From Acanthaster planci (lineage: Eukaryota > Echinodermata > Asteroidea > Valvatida > Acanthasteridae): a stretch of 17,726 nt of DNA. The stretch lies in NCBI RefSeq assembly GCF_001949145.1, contig NW_019091459.1:1165749-1183474 (forward strand). The letters run 5' to 3'. The notes below the pieces were generated by a model. That model saw only the letters and a program-made list of their open reading frames with translations, did not search any database and was not told the origin of the DNA. The translations under genes were made by a program, and so were the position numbers. Within the stretch, counting starts at the first letter, position 1. Every line of letters begins with the position of its first letter. This document shows positions 1-8,787 of the stretch, in pieces.

Positions 1-180
1 CTTCTGGTGAAAATTTCTCAAAAGTTCATTGGTCAACCCCCCAAAAATTGAAAGGAAAATGAAAGGGGACATGTCGATCATCGTATTTCTGTGCAGCCTG
101 GATACCTGTGAGAGTTGTGAGTATTTTTAAAACTATTGCAAAGTGTGGGGATTTATCATTGCAGTCTATGGGAATTTATT
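1..180. other. Left flank, no gene seen
   Basis: AT-rich sequence in which I see no gene or clear repeat. It lies left of the putative LTR start and may be flanking DNA or an unrecognised part of the retrotransposon. Confidence 0.4.
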
Positions 181-731
181 TGTAGTGGTGCACCCTTGTG
201 TACGCTACCGCTGAGAGTCAGGTAGCTAATCAGGTACTGGTTACGCAATGTAAGCAGTTAGTAAGAGACCGTAGTCACCCGTGTGAGGAGTGCGGATTGC
301 AGATACAGGTTAGAGGCTGCGGAGTGCGGATTACTGGCAGCACTCTGCCGATTGCGGAGTGCAGATTATTTACGTGTTCTGTTGCAGTTGTATTTTGCAT
401 TAATCTTTCGTAACTCTTGTAAAAAATAAGTAACTCTAATTGTGTAAATATAGTGAATATATGAACTAAAGAAAAGTAAATTAAATAAGTCCAGTTGATC
501 TTGCCGGTAATATCTTGTTTACGCACATGCTCATTGTTGTGTCAGTCGACCGGGTCACCAAATCAATTACCGATCGGTGGTATATTTCCGCCAAAACGAC
601 CCCTAACAAAGTGGACATTAGATTGCTCGTCAAACTCAAGGGCCAAGGCAGATAGTTTAGGTTTAGATCAGGTGACTTTCCCCACATTTGGAAACAGGTC
701 GCTCAGACTGGCGAGACCTAGGCTGGCCACA
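181..731 (+). repeat. Putative 5' LTR of the Ty3/Gypsy element
   Basis: The stretch starts with TGTAGTGG and ends with CA at 730-731, a few bases before a primer-binding-site-like motif, as expected for a 5' LTR. An A/T-rich TATA-like stretch lies near 474-490. No second copy was found in the window, so neither edge could be tested by LTR-LTR comparison. The right edge is anchored by the PBS; the left edge at 181 is a guess from the TG rule. Confidence 0.4.
287..367 (+). repeat. Short tandem repeat, ~34-35 bp period
   Basis: The 12-mer GGAGTGCGGATT occurs at 287 and 321, and as GGAGTGCAGATT at 356. Spacing is 34 and 35 bp. The sequence between the cores is only partly alike. It lies inside the putative LTR, where short repeats of this kind often sit in the U3 region. 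Confidence 0.5.
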
Positions 732-735
732 AAAA

Positions 736-752
736 TGGTGTCAGACGTTGAT
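736..752 (+). promoter_or_regulatory. Primer-binding-site-like motif (tRNA-Leu type)
   Basis: TGGTGTCAGA at 736-745 matches the complement of a tRNA-Leu 3' end including CCA. This is the primer site type used by many animal Ty3/Gypsy elements (family knowledge recalled from memory). The bases after the first ten have diverged. Its place just after the putative LTR and before gag supports the call. Confidence 0.55.
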
Positions 753-1021
753 TGGAATTGATTGGTGAGAGTTGTTGGTTGAGACACGTGTTAGTAAGGA
801 CGTATTTGTAAGAGTTGGGACAGCTTCCCGTATTGGCAAAAGTGAGTCCCAGGTGTCAGTAATACCTAAGGATTTTGCAATGGAACTTAGTGTAATAACC
901 ATGTGAGAAACAGAAAGGTTCAAGTATTGTTCATAGTAGTGTAACAGTATGAGAAAACAGAGCCCTCCAAGTATGGAGGCAGAGGTTAAGGTACATGTAT
1001 TTGCAGTGGGAGTGAGATCTC

Positions 1022-2104
1022 ATGGCAAAGAAATCAGAGACTGCCATGGGAGGTCAGAAAGATTCCTTAGAAGGAAGTTAGGACACACCCGACCGAAAAG
1101 GGCGTGTGAGTAAACCAGTGGATTCACAGATTGAATTCACGTTGCCAGCAGTGACTTCTGGTTATGTCTCTCAGTTGGAGACGAGTAGTCTGGTGGGTTC
1201 AGGTAGCTCACCGGAATTCTTTCCCAGGGCTAGGAGGAGAGTAGAGTTTGGGGAAAGTACACCCCAAAGAGGCACATTAAGTGCGAAAGAGGAACTTGAG
1301 TCCTTCCCTTCGGGCTCAAGTGAGGCAGGCCAGGGTGCATAGAGTTGTAGCCTTACTTTGCATACTCCGGAGAAGACTCTAGCAGATATAGCCCACCATG
1401 ATCTCATAAGCTTTGCAGCCCGTCCAGCAGACGCGGTTAGTACCAGACCAGTGGAGAAAGCAGTTACCTCTTCAGAAGGGTCACGGCCCCTGAAGAGGGA
1501 AAAGCGAGTTGGTGAGGTGGAGAGTAAGACATTGGAACGGACAAACCGCCGCCCCAATGTCATCCCAGACAGATACAGTGGCAAAGTGCTATGGAGAGAA
1601 TAATTCCGGCACTTTGAATCGCGTAGAATTGTGAACCAGTGGAACGAAGAGCAGGCTACTTCATATTTGCTTGCCAGTCTGCAAGGCAATGCCCTAAAAT
1701 TAGTGGGCAAAGTTCCATCTGGACGGCAGCGCTCATATAGTGAGCTGGTAAAAGTGCTAGACAGGAGGTTTGGCTCAGGACGCCAAAACGAGAACTACCT
1801 CGTCGAGCTGAGGCATTGGCGACAGAAGCCGAAAGAGACTCTTCAAGAGTTGGGTCAAGCCATACAGGAATTGGTGGTCAGGGCGTACCCTGACACTCAG
1901 GAGGAATCGCGTGACCGTTTGGCAAAGAATCACTTTCTAGAAGCAGTGGAAAGTCGGTCTGTTCGAGAGGGCATAAACCAGGCTCGTCCAACGAATTTGG
2001 ATGAAGCCATTCAGGCAGCTCTCGAGACAGAGAATTTCGAGAAAGTCGAGCTGCAGCGCATGCTCGACGGTACTCCCGCCAAGATGGCGAGGGCGTTAGA
2101 CTAG
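1022..2104 (+). pseudogene. Gag-like pseudogene (retrotransposon capsid)
   Basis: One reading frame runs from the ATG at 1022 to the TAG at 2102-2104, interrupted by stops at 1079 (TAG), 1340 (TAG) and 1601 (TAA). The part after 1604 resembles the conserved capsid region of Ty3/Gypsy Gag (retrotrans_gag type). It has a W-N-E-E-Q-A segment, a leucine-rich helix, an R-R-F-G-S-G segment, and a helical stretch around the HWRQKPKETLQELG residues. The N-terminal part is low-complexity, Ser/Glu-rich and not recognisable alone. No CCHC zinc knuckle is present, because the sequence jumps straight to RT near 2104. Gag would form the virus-like particle; this copy cannot. Confidence 0.8.
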
Positions 2105-2930
2105 AGCTACCGTGTGAAATCCTGATGATTTATCTAGATGACTTGATCGTCTTTGGTGAGACAGAAGCTCAGACAGTACAACCTCTGTGGGTGGTTCTAG
2201 AGAGGTTGAGACAGGCAGGGCTTAAGCTCAAGCCAAGTAAATGCCAACTATTCCAGAAGTCATTTAGCTACCTTGGACACACCGTGTCCGCAGAAGGGGT
2301 GGCCACAGACCCAGGAAAAGCGAGGGCAGTGGCAGAGCGGTCAGTGCCGAAGTGTGTTAAGGGACGTGAGAAGCTTCCTAGGCCTTGTGTCCTGTTAACA
2401 AAAGTACATCAGAGGCTTTGCAGAGATAGCTAGTCCCCTACATGCCTTGACAGAAAAGGCGCGAGAGTTGAGTGGAGTGAAGCATGCCAGCATGCATTTG
2501 AAGAGCTTAAAAGTAAGCTCCAGGCCGCTACAGTCATGGCATACCCTATCCCTGATGGGGACTTCATCCTTGACACTGATGCCAGTGGACGAAGCATCGA
2601 TATGGTGTTGTCCCAGCTTCAGGGTGGGGAAGAGAAAGTCCTAGCTTATGCCAGCAGAAAGCTCAGTAGACCTGCAAGAAACTACTGCGTCACCAGACGT
2701 GAATTACTCGCAGTAGTAATGTACTAGAAAGAGTTCAAACAATACCTCTACGGAAGGAAGGTGACAATCGGAACCGATCATGCTGCTCTTCGGTGTCTTC
2801 TGAATTTCAAGAACCCCGAGGGACAGTTGGCGAGGTGGTTGGAAGTCATATCATAATATGACATAGAAATCCAGTGTCGCCCCGCCAGAAACATGCCAAT
2901 GCAGATGGACTGTCAAGGAGACAGTGCAAA
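2105..2930 (+). pseudogene. Reverse transcriptase (3' half) and RNase H pseudogene
   Basis: The catalytic Y-L-D-D box is intact at 2131-2142, followed by the palm/thumb region with FQKSFSYLGHTVS. Everything upstream in RT (fingers, first catalytic Asp) and the protease are missing. The frame breaks near 2330-2350 and again before 2536. RNase H is recognisable from 2536, with the D-T-D-A-S-G motif, AYASRKLS and YCVTRRELLAVV. It is interrupted by stops at 2725 (TAG) and 2854-2856 (TAA), after which DIEIQCRP continues, with one more frame change near 2885. The module order agrees with Ty3/Gypsy pol. Confidence 0.9.
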
Positions 2931-3250
2931 CAATGTGGTCGAGAGGAGACAACGGAGACCGGGAAAGCTGAAGGCAGGAAGCCTGATGAGCACCCGACAG
3001 TGGAAATGTCGGCCAGGGGCGTAGTGGCCCAGCCAACGATTTCAAAGGATGAGTTGCAAAAGGCTCAACTCGAGGACACGACCATGAGTTGGGTTGTGCG
3101 AGAGAAGGAGAGGGGCAAGGACCGCCCTGCTTGTGAAGATGTATCTCCCACTCTCCTGAGTTTAAGACGTATTGGTCAGTTGGGACCAGTTAGATCAGAG
3201 AAGAGAAGAAATGGGAGTCAGATGACGGCAAATCGATCAAATGGCTATTG
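2931..3250 (+). pseudogene. Pol linker between RNase H and integrase
   Basis: An open stretch (frame of 2874-3269) is rich in Lys, Arg and Glu, with a CKQC-type cysteine pair near its start. It corresponds to the variable tether between RNase H and the integrase zinc finger in Ty3/Gypsy pol. I recognise no enzyme motif here. It changes frame at about 3245 into the integrase region. Confidence 0.5.
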
Positions 3251-4532
3251 GTTTTGCCGGAGACGCTAAGGAAAGAAATCCTAAGAGAGGTACATGGTGG
3301 AAAAGTGAGTGGTCAACTGGGAATGAGTAAGACCCTGGCCAAGATGAAGTACATATATTTCTGGTCTGGGTGTCTGCAGATGTCAGATCATTTCTGCGGA
3401 GTTATGAGACCTGTGCAAGAAGAAATGCACCTGCTAAAAAGCAATGGGCGCCACTGCAACAATACCGAGTCGGTGCACGTTTTTGAAAGCCAAGCCATCA
3501 ACTTGCTCGGACCACTGCCGAAGACAGACAGTGACAATCAGTGGGTTTTGGTCATGGGACATTATCACACAAAGTGGATGGAGGCGTACCCCCTCACAGT
3601 TCCATTGTATTAACCTTAGCACTAAAGTTAGTGCAAGAGTTTGTGTACCGGTTTGGGGTGCCACAAGAACTGCACTCCAACCAGGGCACGAATTTTGAAT
3701 CGCATGTTTTTAGTGAGATGTGCCAAATACCTGGTGTGTCAAAATCAAGAACTACGGTCTATAATCCCGAATCGGACGGGATGGTCGAGAGGCTTAATAA
3801 GACCTTAGTGAACATTGTGGCAGTCCTCAAAGATCCGAAGAGAAGGCAAAGAGATTTGGATAAGATGCTCTCATATGCCACCTTCGCGTATCGGTGTACA
3901 CCACGAGAGTCAATAGAGGAAACCCCAAACATGATGATGCTGGGAAGGGAGGTCAGTATACCGTTGGATCTGACCACTGGGTGTCCAGATACGGAAAGTG
4001 ACACCGAGGCAGTCTTTGCAAAAGACCTGCAAAACAACATGCAGAGAGCGCACGAGAGAGCGAGATTGCGAAATTACGAAATTACGACCGAAAGGCAACA
4101 GAGGTAGGCCTAAAGGAGGGGCAGCTGGTATGCCTGCATAATCCTGCCAAAAAGAAGAACGTGTCCCCCAAGCTCCAACTGCGTTGGAAGGGACCCTGGC
4201 AAATAATCAAGAAATTGTCAGATGTGATAGTCCACATCAAGTTGAGGCGGGGTGATAAACACCGTGTGGTACATGTAGACAGGTTAAAACCTTATGTAGG
4301 CGAAGTAGAGCAAGGGAGGGTAATGGAAAACCCTCAAACAAAGGAGTCAGAAGTCTCACAGAGTGAGACAGTACTTCAAGATGAAGCAAAGAGAAATGAA
4401 AAAGAGGTGGGCACAGGAGGCCAGGAAGACAGTCCTAAAGCCCAGAGTCAAAGTGCAACTAGCGATGTAGTCCAAAGCCCACAAAGATGCTATCCAAAAG
4501 GGACACATAAACTGCCCCAGCGCTACCGCTAG
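3251..4532 (+). pseudogene. Integrase pseudogene (Ty3/Gypsy, with C-terminal domain)
   Basis: The zinc-finger region is damaged. Of the usual HHCC set only the first His (in VHGG) and the last Cys (in ETCARRN, another frame) are clear; the second His reads Gln and the first Cys reads Tyr. In the catalytic core the two Asp positions read Asn (codons AAC at 3500 and 3679), while the Glu at 3787 is kept in DGMVERLNK. A frame change lies near 3590. A second, at 4071-4086, coincides with an 8-bp tandem duplication. The C-terminal domain (about 4161-4290) has the LRWKGPW and VVHVDRLKPY motifs. It is followed by an acidic, Gln/Ser-rich tail to the stop at 4532. Confidence 0.9.
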
Positions 4533-4588
4533 TCAAGCAAAATGGATGATAGAGGAACCTGAGGGCCCCTTCCGCCAAGATCAAGAAG

Positions 4589-4777
4589 ATGGCCACCGTC
4601 AGCGTGTACACCCTGACCGAAGTCTTCGTGGATGGGAAGCGTGTTTGCCAGAAAAAAGCGCCGGAGACCTACTTGGAGGCCATCGGGGTCGACGCAGAGT
4701 TGACCCTTGACCTTCCCTATAGTGTGGTGACAGCCAGAGCCAGGATGAGCTTCGTTAGAGTTAGTTTTGTAGGTTAG
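4589..4777 (+). other. Short ORF of unknown origin after pol
   Basis: A 62-codon frame starts at an ATG in a good initiation context (AAGATGG). It is more GC-rich than its surroundings. The peptide has no motif I recognise. It lies 57 bp after the integrase stop and before the piggyBac-type MITE, so it may be a 3' remnant of the Gypsy element, part of an unrelated insertion, or chance. Confidence 0.2.
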
Positions 4778-4817
4778 CTTTTCTAAGTTATTTACAAAGT
4801 ATTTATGACATGTTTAA

Positions 4818-5194
4818 CCCTCAAAGAGCCGGGTTTTTTGGCCTTGTCACAGTGAAGCATCCATACTTATCATCTGTGTGAAATTTCATGTAAATTGATT
4901 AAATCTTTGCATAATTATGACTAATTAATTATTCATGGTAGGATACCACTCTGTCCTGTGTACGGTGTACTGCTGTGTACAAAGTCATGGTAGATTTCAC
5001 GCCACGCTTCACCCTGCCTTCTAAAATTCGTCGCTGACACAGAACGCCATGTCCGATTTTCATAAATCTGGGGTCAAAATGACCCTAAAACATTTGAATA
5101 AATTGTAATAAAGTATTAGCACGCAGAAAATAATCTTAGAGACGTTTTAAGAAAAAATCAACAGGGGTATTCCGCCCCCCCCGCTCTTTGAGGG
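4818..5194. mobile_element. piggyBac-type MITE with TTAA target duplication
   Basis: The element begins CCCTCAAAGAGC (4818-4829) and ends with the exact inverse GCTCTTTGAGGG (5183-5194). One mismatch apart, the match extends to 16 bp. It is flanked on both sides by TTAA (4814-4817 and 5195-5198). TTAA duplication with C-rich CCC...GGG ends is the hallmark of the piggyBac superfamily. The 377-bp interior has no long ORF and no transposase, so it is non-autonomous. Confidence 0.85.
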
Positions 5195-5198
5195 TTAA

Positions 5199-5466
5199 CT
5201 AACTTTGCTAACTACCCTTCCCCGCTCGCTAACGCGAGAACGGTAGTATTTACATCAATACCTTCTGGAAGTGTGCGTACAATCTCATTTGTTCAGTGTA
5301 CTATTTTTGGGTCTTCCTTGTAAATCTTTGATTCACATGTCTCACTATCCCTTCTTCGCTCCACGACGTGTCTGTAACGTCTGACAAGAAACAAAATGTG
5401 GAAAAAGGAGAAACTCTCTCCTCCAAACTAAACTTTCTTCAAACATTGACCAGCCACACAAAATAG
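5199..5466. other. Intergenic, no gene seen
   Basis: Nothing gene-like. There is one 5-bp hairpin (CTCGC-TAAC-GCGAG near 5224-5237). Confidence 0.4.
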
Positions 5467-5670
5467 TCATTTCTTTTTAATGGTTGGGGTTTCTTTTACT
5501 CTTGTCCGACCGAGTATGTCTTTCAAATTCAGTATAAAGCCATGCCCGATGTACTTGACTGCAACTTTACGCACTTGGCCCATGGCAGTGGCCACCTTCC
5601 AAATTACAGTCTTTTGCAAGTTCAATCGACAGTCTCGGGAGCTTGGCCGCAACGGTCGCATAGTGGCCAT
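5467..5670 (-). pseudogene. Possible retroelement integrase-tail remnant
   Basis: A 67-codon minus-strand frame includes WKVATAMGQVRKVAVKY. The pattern of a Trp, a basic stretch and a V-R-K-V-x-V-K-Y strand is reminiscent of the region after the integrase core in BEL/Pao-type polyproteins. That is recalled family knowledge and not a firm match. No neighbouring pol domain was found on this strand, and the frame may be chance. Confidence 0.2.
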
Positions 5671-5997
5671 GCACGCTTTTAGATTTATAGTGTAAATTCA
5701 AGACTGAACCAAAGTTGAATTCGGGAAACATGTCTTTTGCACATGCAAGAAAGGAGCTTGAAAATTAATCCTGGTGGTGCTTTTCCAGAACTCTTGGACA
5801 GCAAAAATAACCTGCAACAATTTTCAAATTCGTTTTGTCGTATTTTTACTTCTTTAAAAAATCACCCCGAAAAAAGTCCTTTGTAAAATATTTGCTACCA
5901 TATTAATTTATAGAAACTGAAAAATAATTTGATCAAAAAGAAATAACCTGCCAAAATGTGAACTCTCACTGTATATAAAATACATGAAAACCAGTGC
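5671..5997. other. AT-rich intergenic, no gene seen
   Basis: Low-complexity A/T-rich DNA with no recognised feature. Confidence 0.4.
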
Positions 5998-6365
5998 AAT
6001 AAGCCTTTTTGCGAGTTAAATTTGAATAAAACCTGGTACACTGAATTCCTTAAATTCACGTGAACATAACAATTTGAATTCTCCATACTAAAACCGCCGT
6101 TCCTGTACCTCGTTAATCGGGGCTTTCGCTTAGTTACATAAAGGACGCCTTGCAACAGTACACTCTTCTCCATGAGTAAAAAGGGCACAAAGGAGCCAGT
6201 CCATTCCAGAGATGGTGGTTGCAAGTCTTTGCAAAAGCTTGCCCTGAATCAAGAGGTATAGCAAAAGCGTCTTTAGTCTGGGGAATTCAAAATGTTATGC
6301 TTATGTTCAATTATGCAACTCAGTGTACCAGATTTTATTCACATTTAACTCGTAAATAGCTTATT
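5998..6365. repeat. Long imperfect inverted repeat (foldback or MITE-like)
   Basis: The left arm (about 5998-6124) and the reverse complement of the right arm (about 6241-6365) align over roughly 125 bp. They share AATAAGC at the outer edge, CGAGTTAAAT, CTGGTACACTGA, GAACATAA and TTTGAATTC, with a few small gaps. A weaker match may continue inward to CTTGCAAC (6150) and GTTGCAAG (6218), leaving a short loop. There is no clear target duplication at the outer ends. It could be a foldback transposon, a long-TIR MITE, or an inverted duplication. Confidence 0.75.
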
Positions 6366-7105
6366 CGTTATTCTTGTACGAAGATGAACAGTTTAACACG
6401 GCTAGTCATTGGGTAAAAAGCTCAAATGAAAACAGGAAAAAAATACAATTTTACAATTTATAAAGAAATAAACTTAAAGAAATATTTTTCGTTTGCGAAA
6501 TATTCTAAAGTCTAATTTAAGCATAAACGAGTCGACAGGAATGGTGTAAGGTTGACTCCACTGAATCAATCAACTTCAGGTAGGTAAATCATCACTTCCA
6601 TGTAAGCTCATGAAATGAAACCAAACGTTTACGACCAAGGAGACCGAGGAACGATGTTACCGTTAGTGAAATGTTATTGAATTTCGTATTTTACCTAACT
6701 GTATGTGACTTTTCCGAATTAATACTTGAGGAACACAAACGTCAAATAATGACATTCCTGTTTCTTAGGAATGTGTCAGGAACCTTAATTTTTTTTTCAA
6801 AAATTATCAAACGTGACAGGACAGCCCCATCTAAAATCCCTATAGGCGGACCTTGTGAAGGTTCCGGAAGCTTGCTGCTTCGCCAAACTGATGAGCGAGT
6901 CCTGGAAATGGCAAAGCGCTTCACAGTTTTTTTTTTCGATTAAACGTTATCTTTCTTTTCGTTATCGCACGGCAGGTGAGCGCGCAGGATACCATTACGT
7001 AATGCATTCCTCTATAGCCTATTTAGGGAAAGGGTTCTTTTTTGTAATTCGTTCTCGGTTGACTTGATTAACCTTGCAACCCCAAAGCCGGCCACCTACA
7101 AAAAA
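6366..7105. other. AT-rich intergenic, no gene seen
   Basis: Open frames here (for example 6671-6943 +) match nothing I know and are A/T-driven. One imperfect hairpin, AGAAATATTT...AAATATTCT, lies near 6478-6508. A T-run occurs at 6927-6937. Confidence 0.4.
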
Positions 7106-7176
7106 CAAACCAAACCAAACCAAACCCAGCCAAGCCAAACCAAACCAAACCAAACCAAACCAAACCAAACCAAACA
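7106..7176 (+). repeat. (CAAAC)n microsatellite
   Basis: About 14 units of CAAAC, with two imperfect units (CCAGC, CAAGC) near 7126-7136. The long frames through it on both strands come only from the 5-bp repeat. Confidence 0.95.
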
Positions 7177-7318
7177 AACAACCCCCCAGCCCCAAAGCGC
7201 TGTTTCATCGGTTGAATCGTTGGCCTTCCCTCCAGAATGTCGCTTGCTTGGTTTGAAACGCTGAGCTCTATATACTGCATGGGCAATTCTGCTCTGCAAA
7301 TCGATGCTTTTTACTCGA

Positions 7319-7782
7319 GGGTTTTAGCGCATCCCGCTGCTGGCTGTCGAGGCTTTTACGCAGGGGTTTTTGCGTATCTCGCTGCTGGCTGTCGAGGCTT
7401 TTACGCAGGGGTTTTTGCGTATCTCGCTGCTGGCTGGCGAGGCTTTTACGTCAGGGTTTTAGCACATCTCGCTGCTGGCTGTTGGGGCTTTCTCGTCGGG
7501 GTTTTAGCACATCTCGCTGCTGGCTGTCGAGATTTTACGCCAGGGTTTTAGCACATTTGGCTGCTGGCTGCCGCGGCTTTTACGCCAGGGTTTTAGCACA
7601 TTTCGCTGCTGGTTTATCTTTTCCGATTTGTCTAGACAGATGGGCAACGATGGCACACGACACCAACGACCCTAAGATCCGCAGGCTTGTCCCGGCCCCA
7701 AGCACTCTGCCAGGGTTTTAGCACATTTCGCTGCTCGCTGTCGCTGCTTTTACGCCAGGGCTTTAGAACATCTCGCTGCTGG
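7319..7782 (+). repeat. 45-bp minisatellite array with higher-order structure
   Basis: Units start at GGGTTTT: 7319, 7364, 7409, 7454, 7499 (44 bp, one base short), 7543, 7588 (partial), 7713 and 7758 (partial). Each 45-bp unit is 15 codons, so a plus-strand frame stays open and encodes a periodic peptide around RVLAHLAAGCRGFYA. The 44-bp unit shifts the frame by one. Units 7 and 9 break after CTGCTGG into a shared unrelated sequence, giving a 170-bp higher-order repeat. Confidence 0.95.
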
Positions 7783-7876
7783 TTTATCTTTTCCGAATTG
7801 CCTAGACAGATGGGCCACGACGGCACACGACCCCAACGACCCTAAGATCCGCAGGCTTACCCCAAGCACTCTGCCT
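7588..7876 (+). repeat. 170-bp higher-order repeat, two copies
   Basis: Copy 1 starts at 7588 and copy 2 at 7758. Each begins with a partial 45-bp unit and continues through TTTATCTTTTCCG, then TAGACAGATGGGC, then CCCTAAGATCCGCAGGCTT, then CAAGCACTCTGCC. Copy 1 is followed by one full 45-bp unit (7713-7757). Copy 2 runs directly into the tyrosine recombinase remnant. This indicates a tandem duplication that captured the recombinase leader. Confidence 0.9.
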
Positions 7877-8520
7877 AAGCTGCTGATGTCTGCAAGGGCA
7901 GAATCTACAACAAAGAAGTACAGCGCCAGTTGGAGGCAGTGAGAGCGTTGGACTTCATCGAAGGATAACACCCAGGCGTTTCCCATCAAGCCCATGGACT
8001 TTGCCCTTTTCGTTGTTTGGCACTGGCAGCTAGCAAGTTCACAGCCGACTCTTCTGCGGCCACAGCGAACTGGGTGCATAGCCGCATCGGCCTGCCATCG
8101 CCTACGGATCGTCTATTGGTGAAAACAGCCCTCCGAGGTTACAGTAGACTTCTAGCCACAAGCCCCAACAGAAAAGAGCCAGTGACTCCAGAAATCTTTG
8201 CGAAGCTTTACGATGCTTATGGACAGCCAGACGCCGCCTAGGACCAGCTTCGAACACTGTTCATATGTTTTATCTGTTACGCCGGTTTTCTCAGGTTTAG
8301 GGACATTAATAATATCTGCTGGGCTAATCGTAACATAACGATCTTTAGGCTTATAGCCAAATCTAAATCCGATCAGCTTCGCTTGGGTTGCGACATTACA
8401 ATCGCCAGAACATTGTGCCAACATGCCCGGTCGTCATCACCGAGTGATATGTCCAGGTGCTCGGTGACCCCGCCGACTGAACTTTGCCACTCGTTCATCG
8501 TCTGACTCGCTCCCAAGTCA
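7785..8520 (+). pseudogene. Tyrosine recombinase pseudogene (mobile-element type)
   Basis: The N-terminal SAM-like core-binding domain is visible from RAESTTKKYSASW (7895-7936), broken by TGA at 7940. It continues with FPIKPMDFALF (same frame), then shifts near 8016 to give ATANWVHSRIGLPSPTD and RKEPVTPEIFAKLYDAYG. A TAG at 8239 interrupts this frame, which then reads DQLRTLF...CYAGFLRFRDI. That segment includes the Arg (8293-8295) expected for the first catalytic Arg of the family. SKSDQLRLG follows, and a further frame change near 8424 gives CPVVITE. The later catalytic motifs (H-x-x-R, Tyr) were not found. Such recombinases in animal genomes usually come from YR elements (DIRS-like, Ngaro or Crypton); the subclass cannot be told here. 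Confidence 0.8.
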
Positions 8521-8549
8521 TTCTTATTCCTACTAAATACAAGCTTATA

Positions 8550-8787
8550 CATTAGTTACACTAGAACTAGAGAGACAGTTTCGCAAGCCTTAAGTAATTT
8601 TGTCCCGATATTCGTCAATTTTGGTTTGCATTAGTTACACTAGAAATAGAGAGACAGTTTCGCAAGCCTTAAGTAATTTTGTCCCCGATATTTGTCGATT
8701 TTTTTTGCATTAGTTACACTAGAACGTGGGACACAGTTTCGCAAGCCTTAAGTAATTTTGTCCCCGATATTTGTCGACTTTGGTTTG
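8550..8787 (+). repeat. 79-bp tandem repeat, three copies
   Basis: Units start at CATTAG: 8550, 8629 and 8708, with periods of 79, 79 and 80 bp. Each contains CATTAGTTACACTAGAA, ACAGTTTCGCAAGCCTTAAG and TAATTTTGTCCC. Copy 3 differs most (AACGTGGGACACAG in place of AGAGAGACAG). It starts about 30 bp after the recombinase remnant and may be the tail of the same mobile element. Confidence 0.95.

Larger units (their letters stand above)
181..4532 (+). mobile_element. Degraded Ty3/Gypsy LTR retrotransposon
   Basis: The order is possible LTR, PBS, gag, RT, RNase H, integrase zinc-finger region, integrase core and integrase C-terminal domain, with RNase H before integrase as in the Ty3/Gypsy (Metaviridae) group. 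The element is dead. It has several in-frame stops, at least four frame changes in pol, an internal deletion that removes the end of gag, protease and the first half of RT, and no identifiable 3' LTR. Sequence 3' of 4532 up to the MITE at 4818 may still belong to it, but no polypurine tract or LTR start was recognised. Confidence 0.85.

Noticed and set aside
4533-5480. 3' LTR of the Gypsy element
   Set aside because: No stretch here or elsewhere in the window resembled 181-731, and no polypurine tract with a TG start was found.
5895-6224. 109-codon minus-strand frame
   Set aside because: It runs through one arm of the inverted repeat, is A/T-driven, and has no recognisable motif.
7064-7299. 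Long frames on both strands rich in Lys/Pro/Gln or Trp/Phe/Gly
   Set aside because: They come from the (CAAAC)n microsatellite, where a 5-bp period without stops opens several frames.
8152-8424. 90-codon minus-strand frame
   Set aside because: It is the shadow of the plus-strand tyrosine recombinase remnant, whose motifs read clearly on the other strand.
7319-8787. CRISPR array from regular repeats
   Set aside because: The units are contiguous tandem repeats without unique spacers, in eukaryotic sequence.
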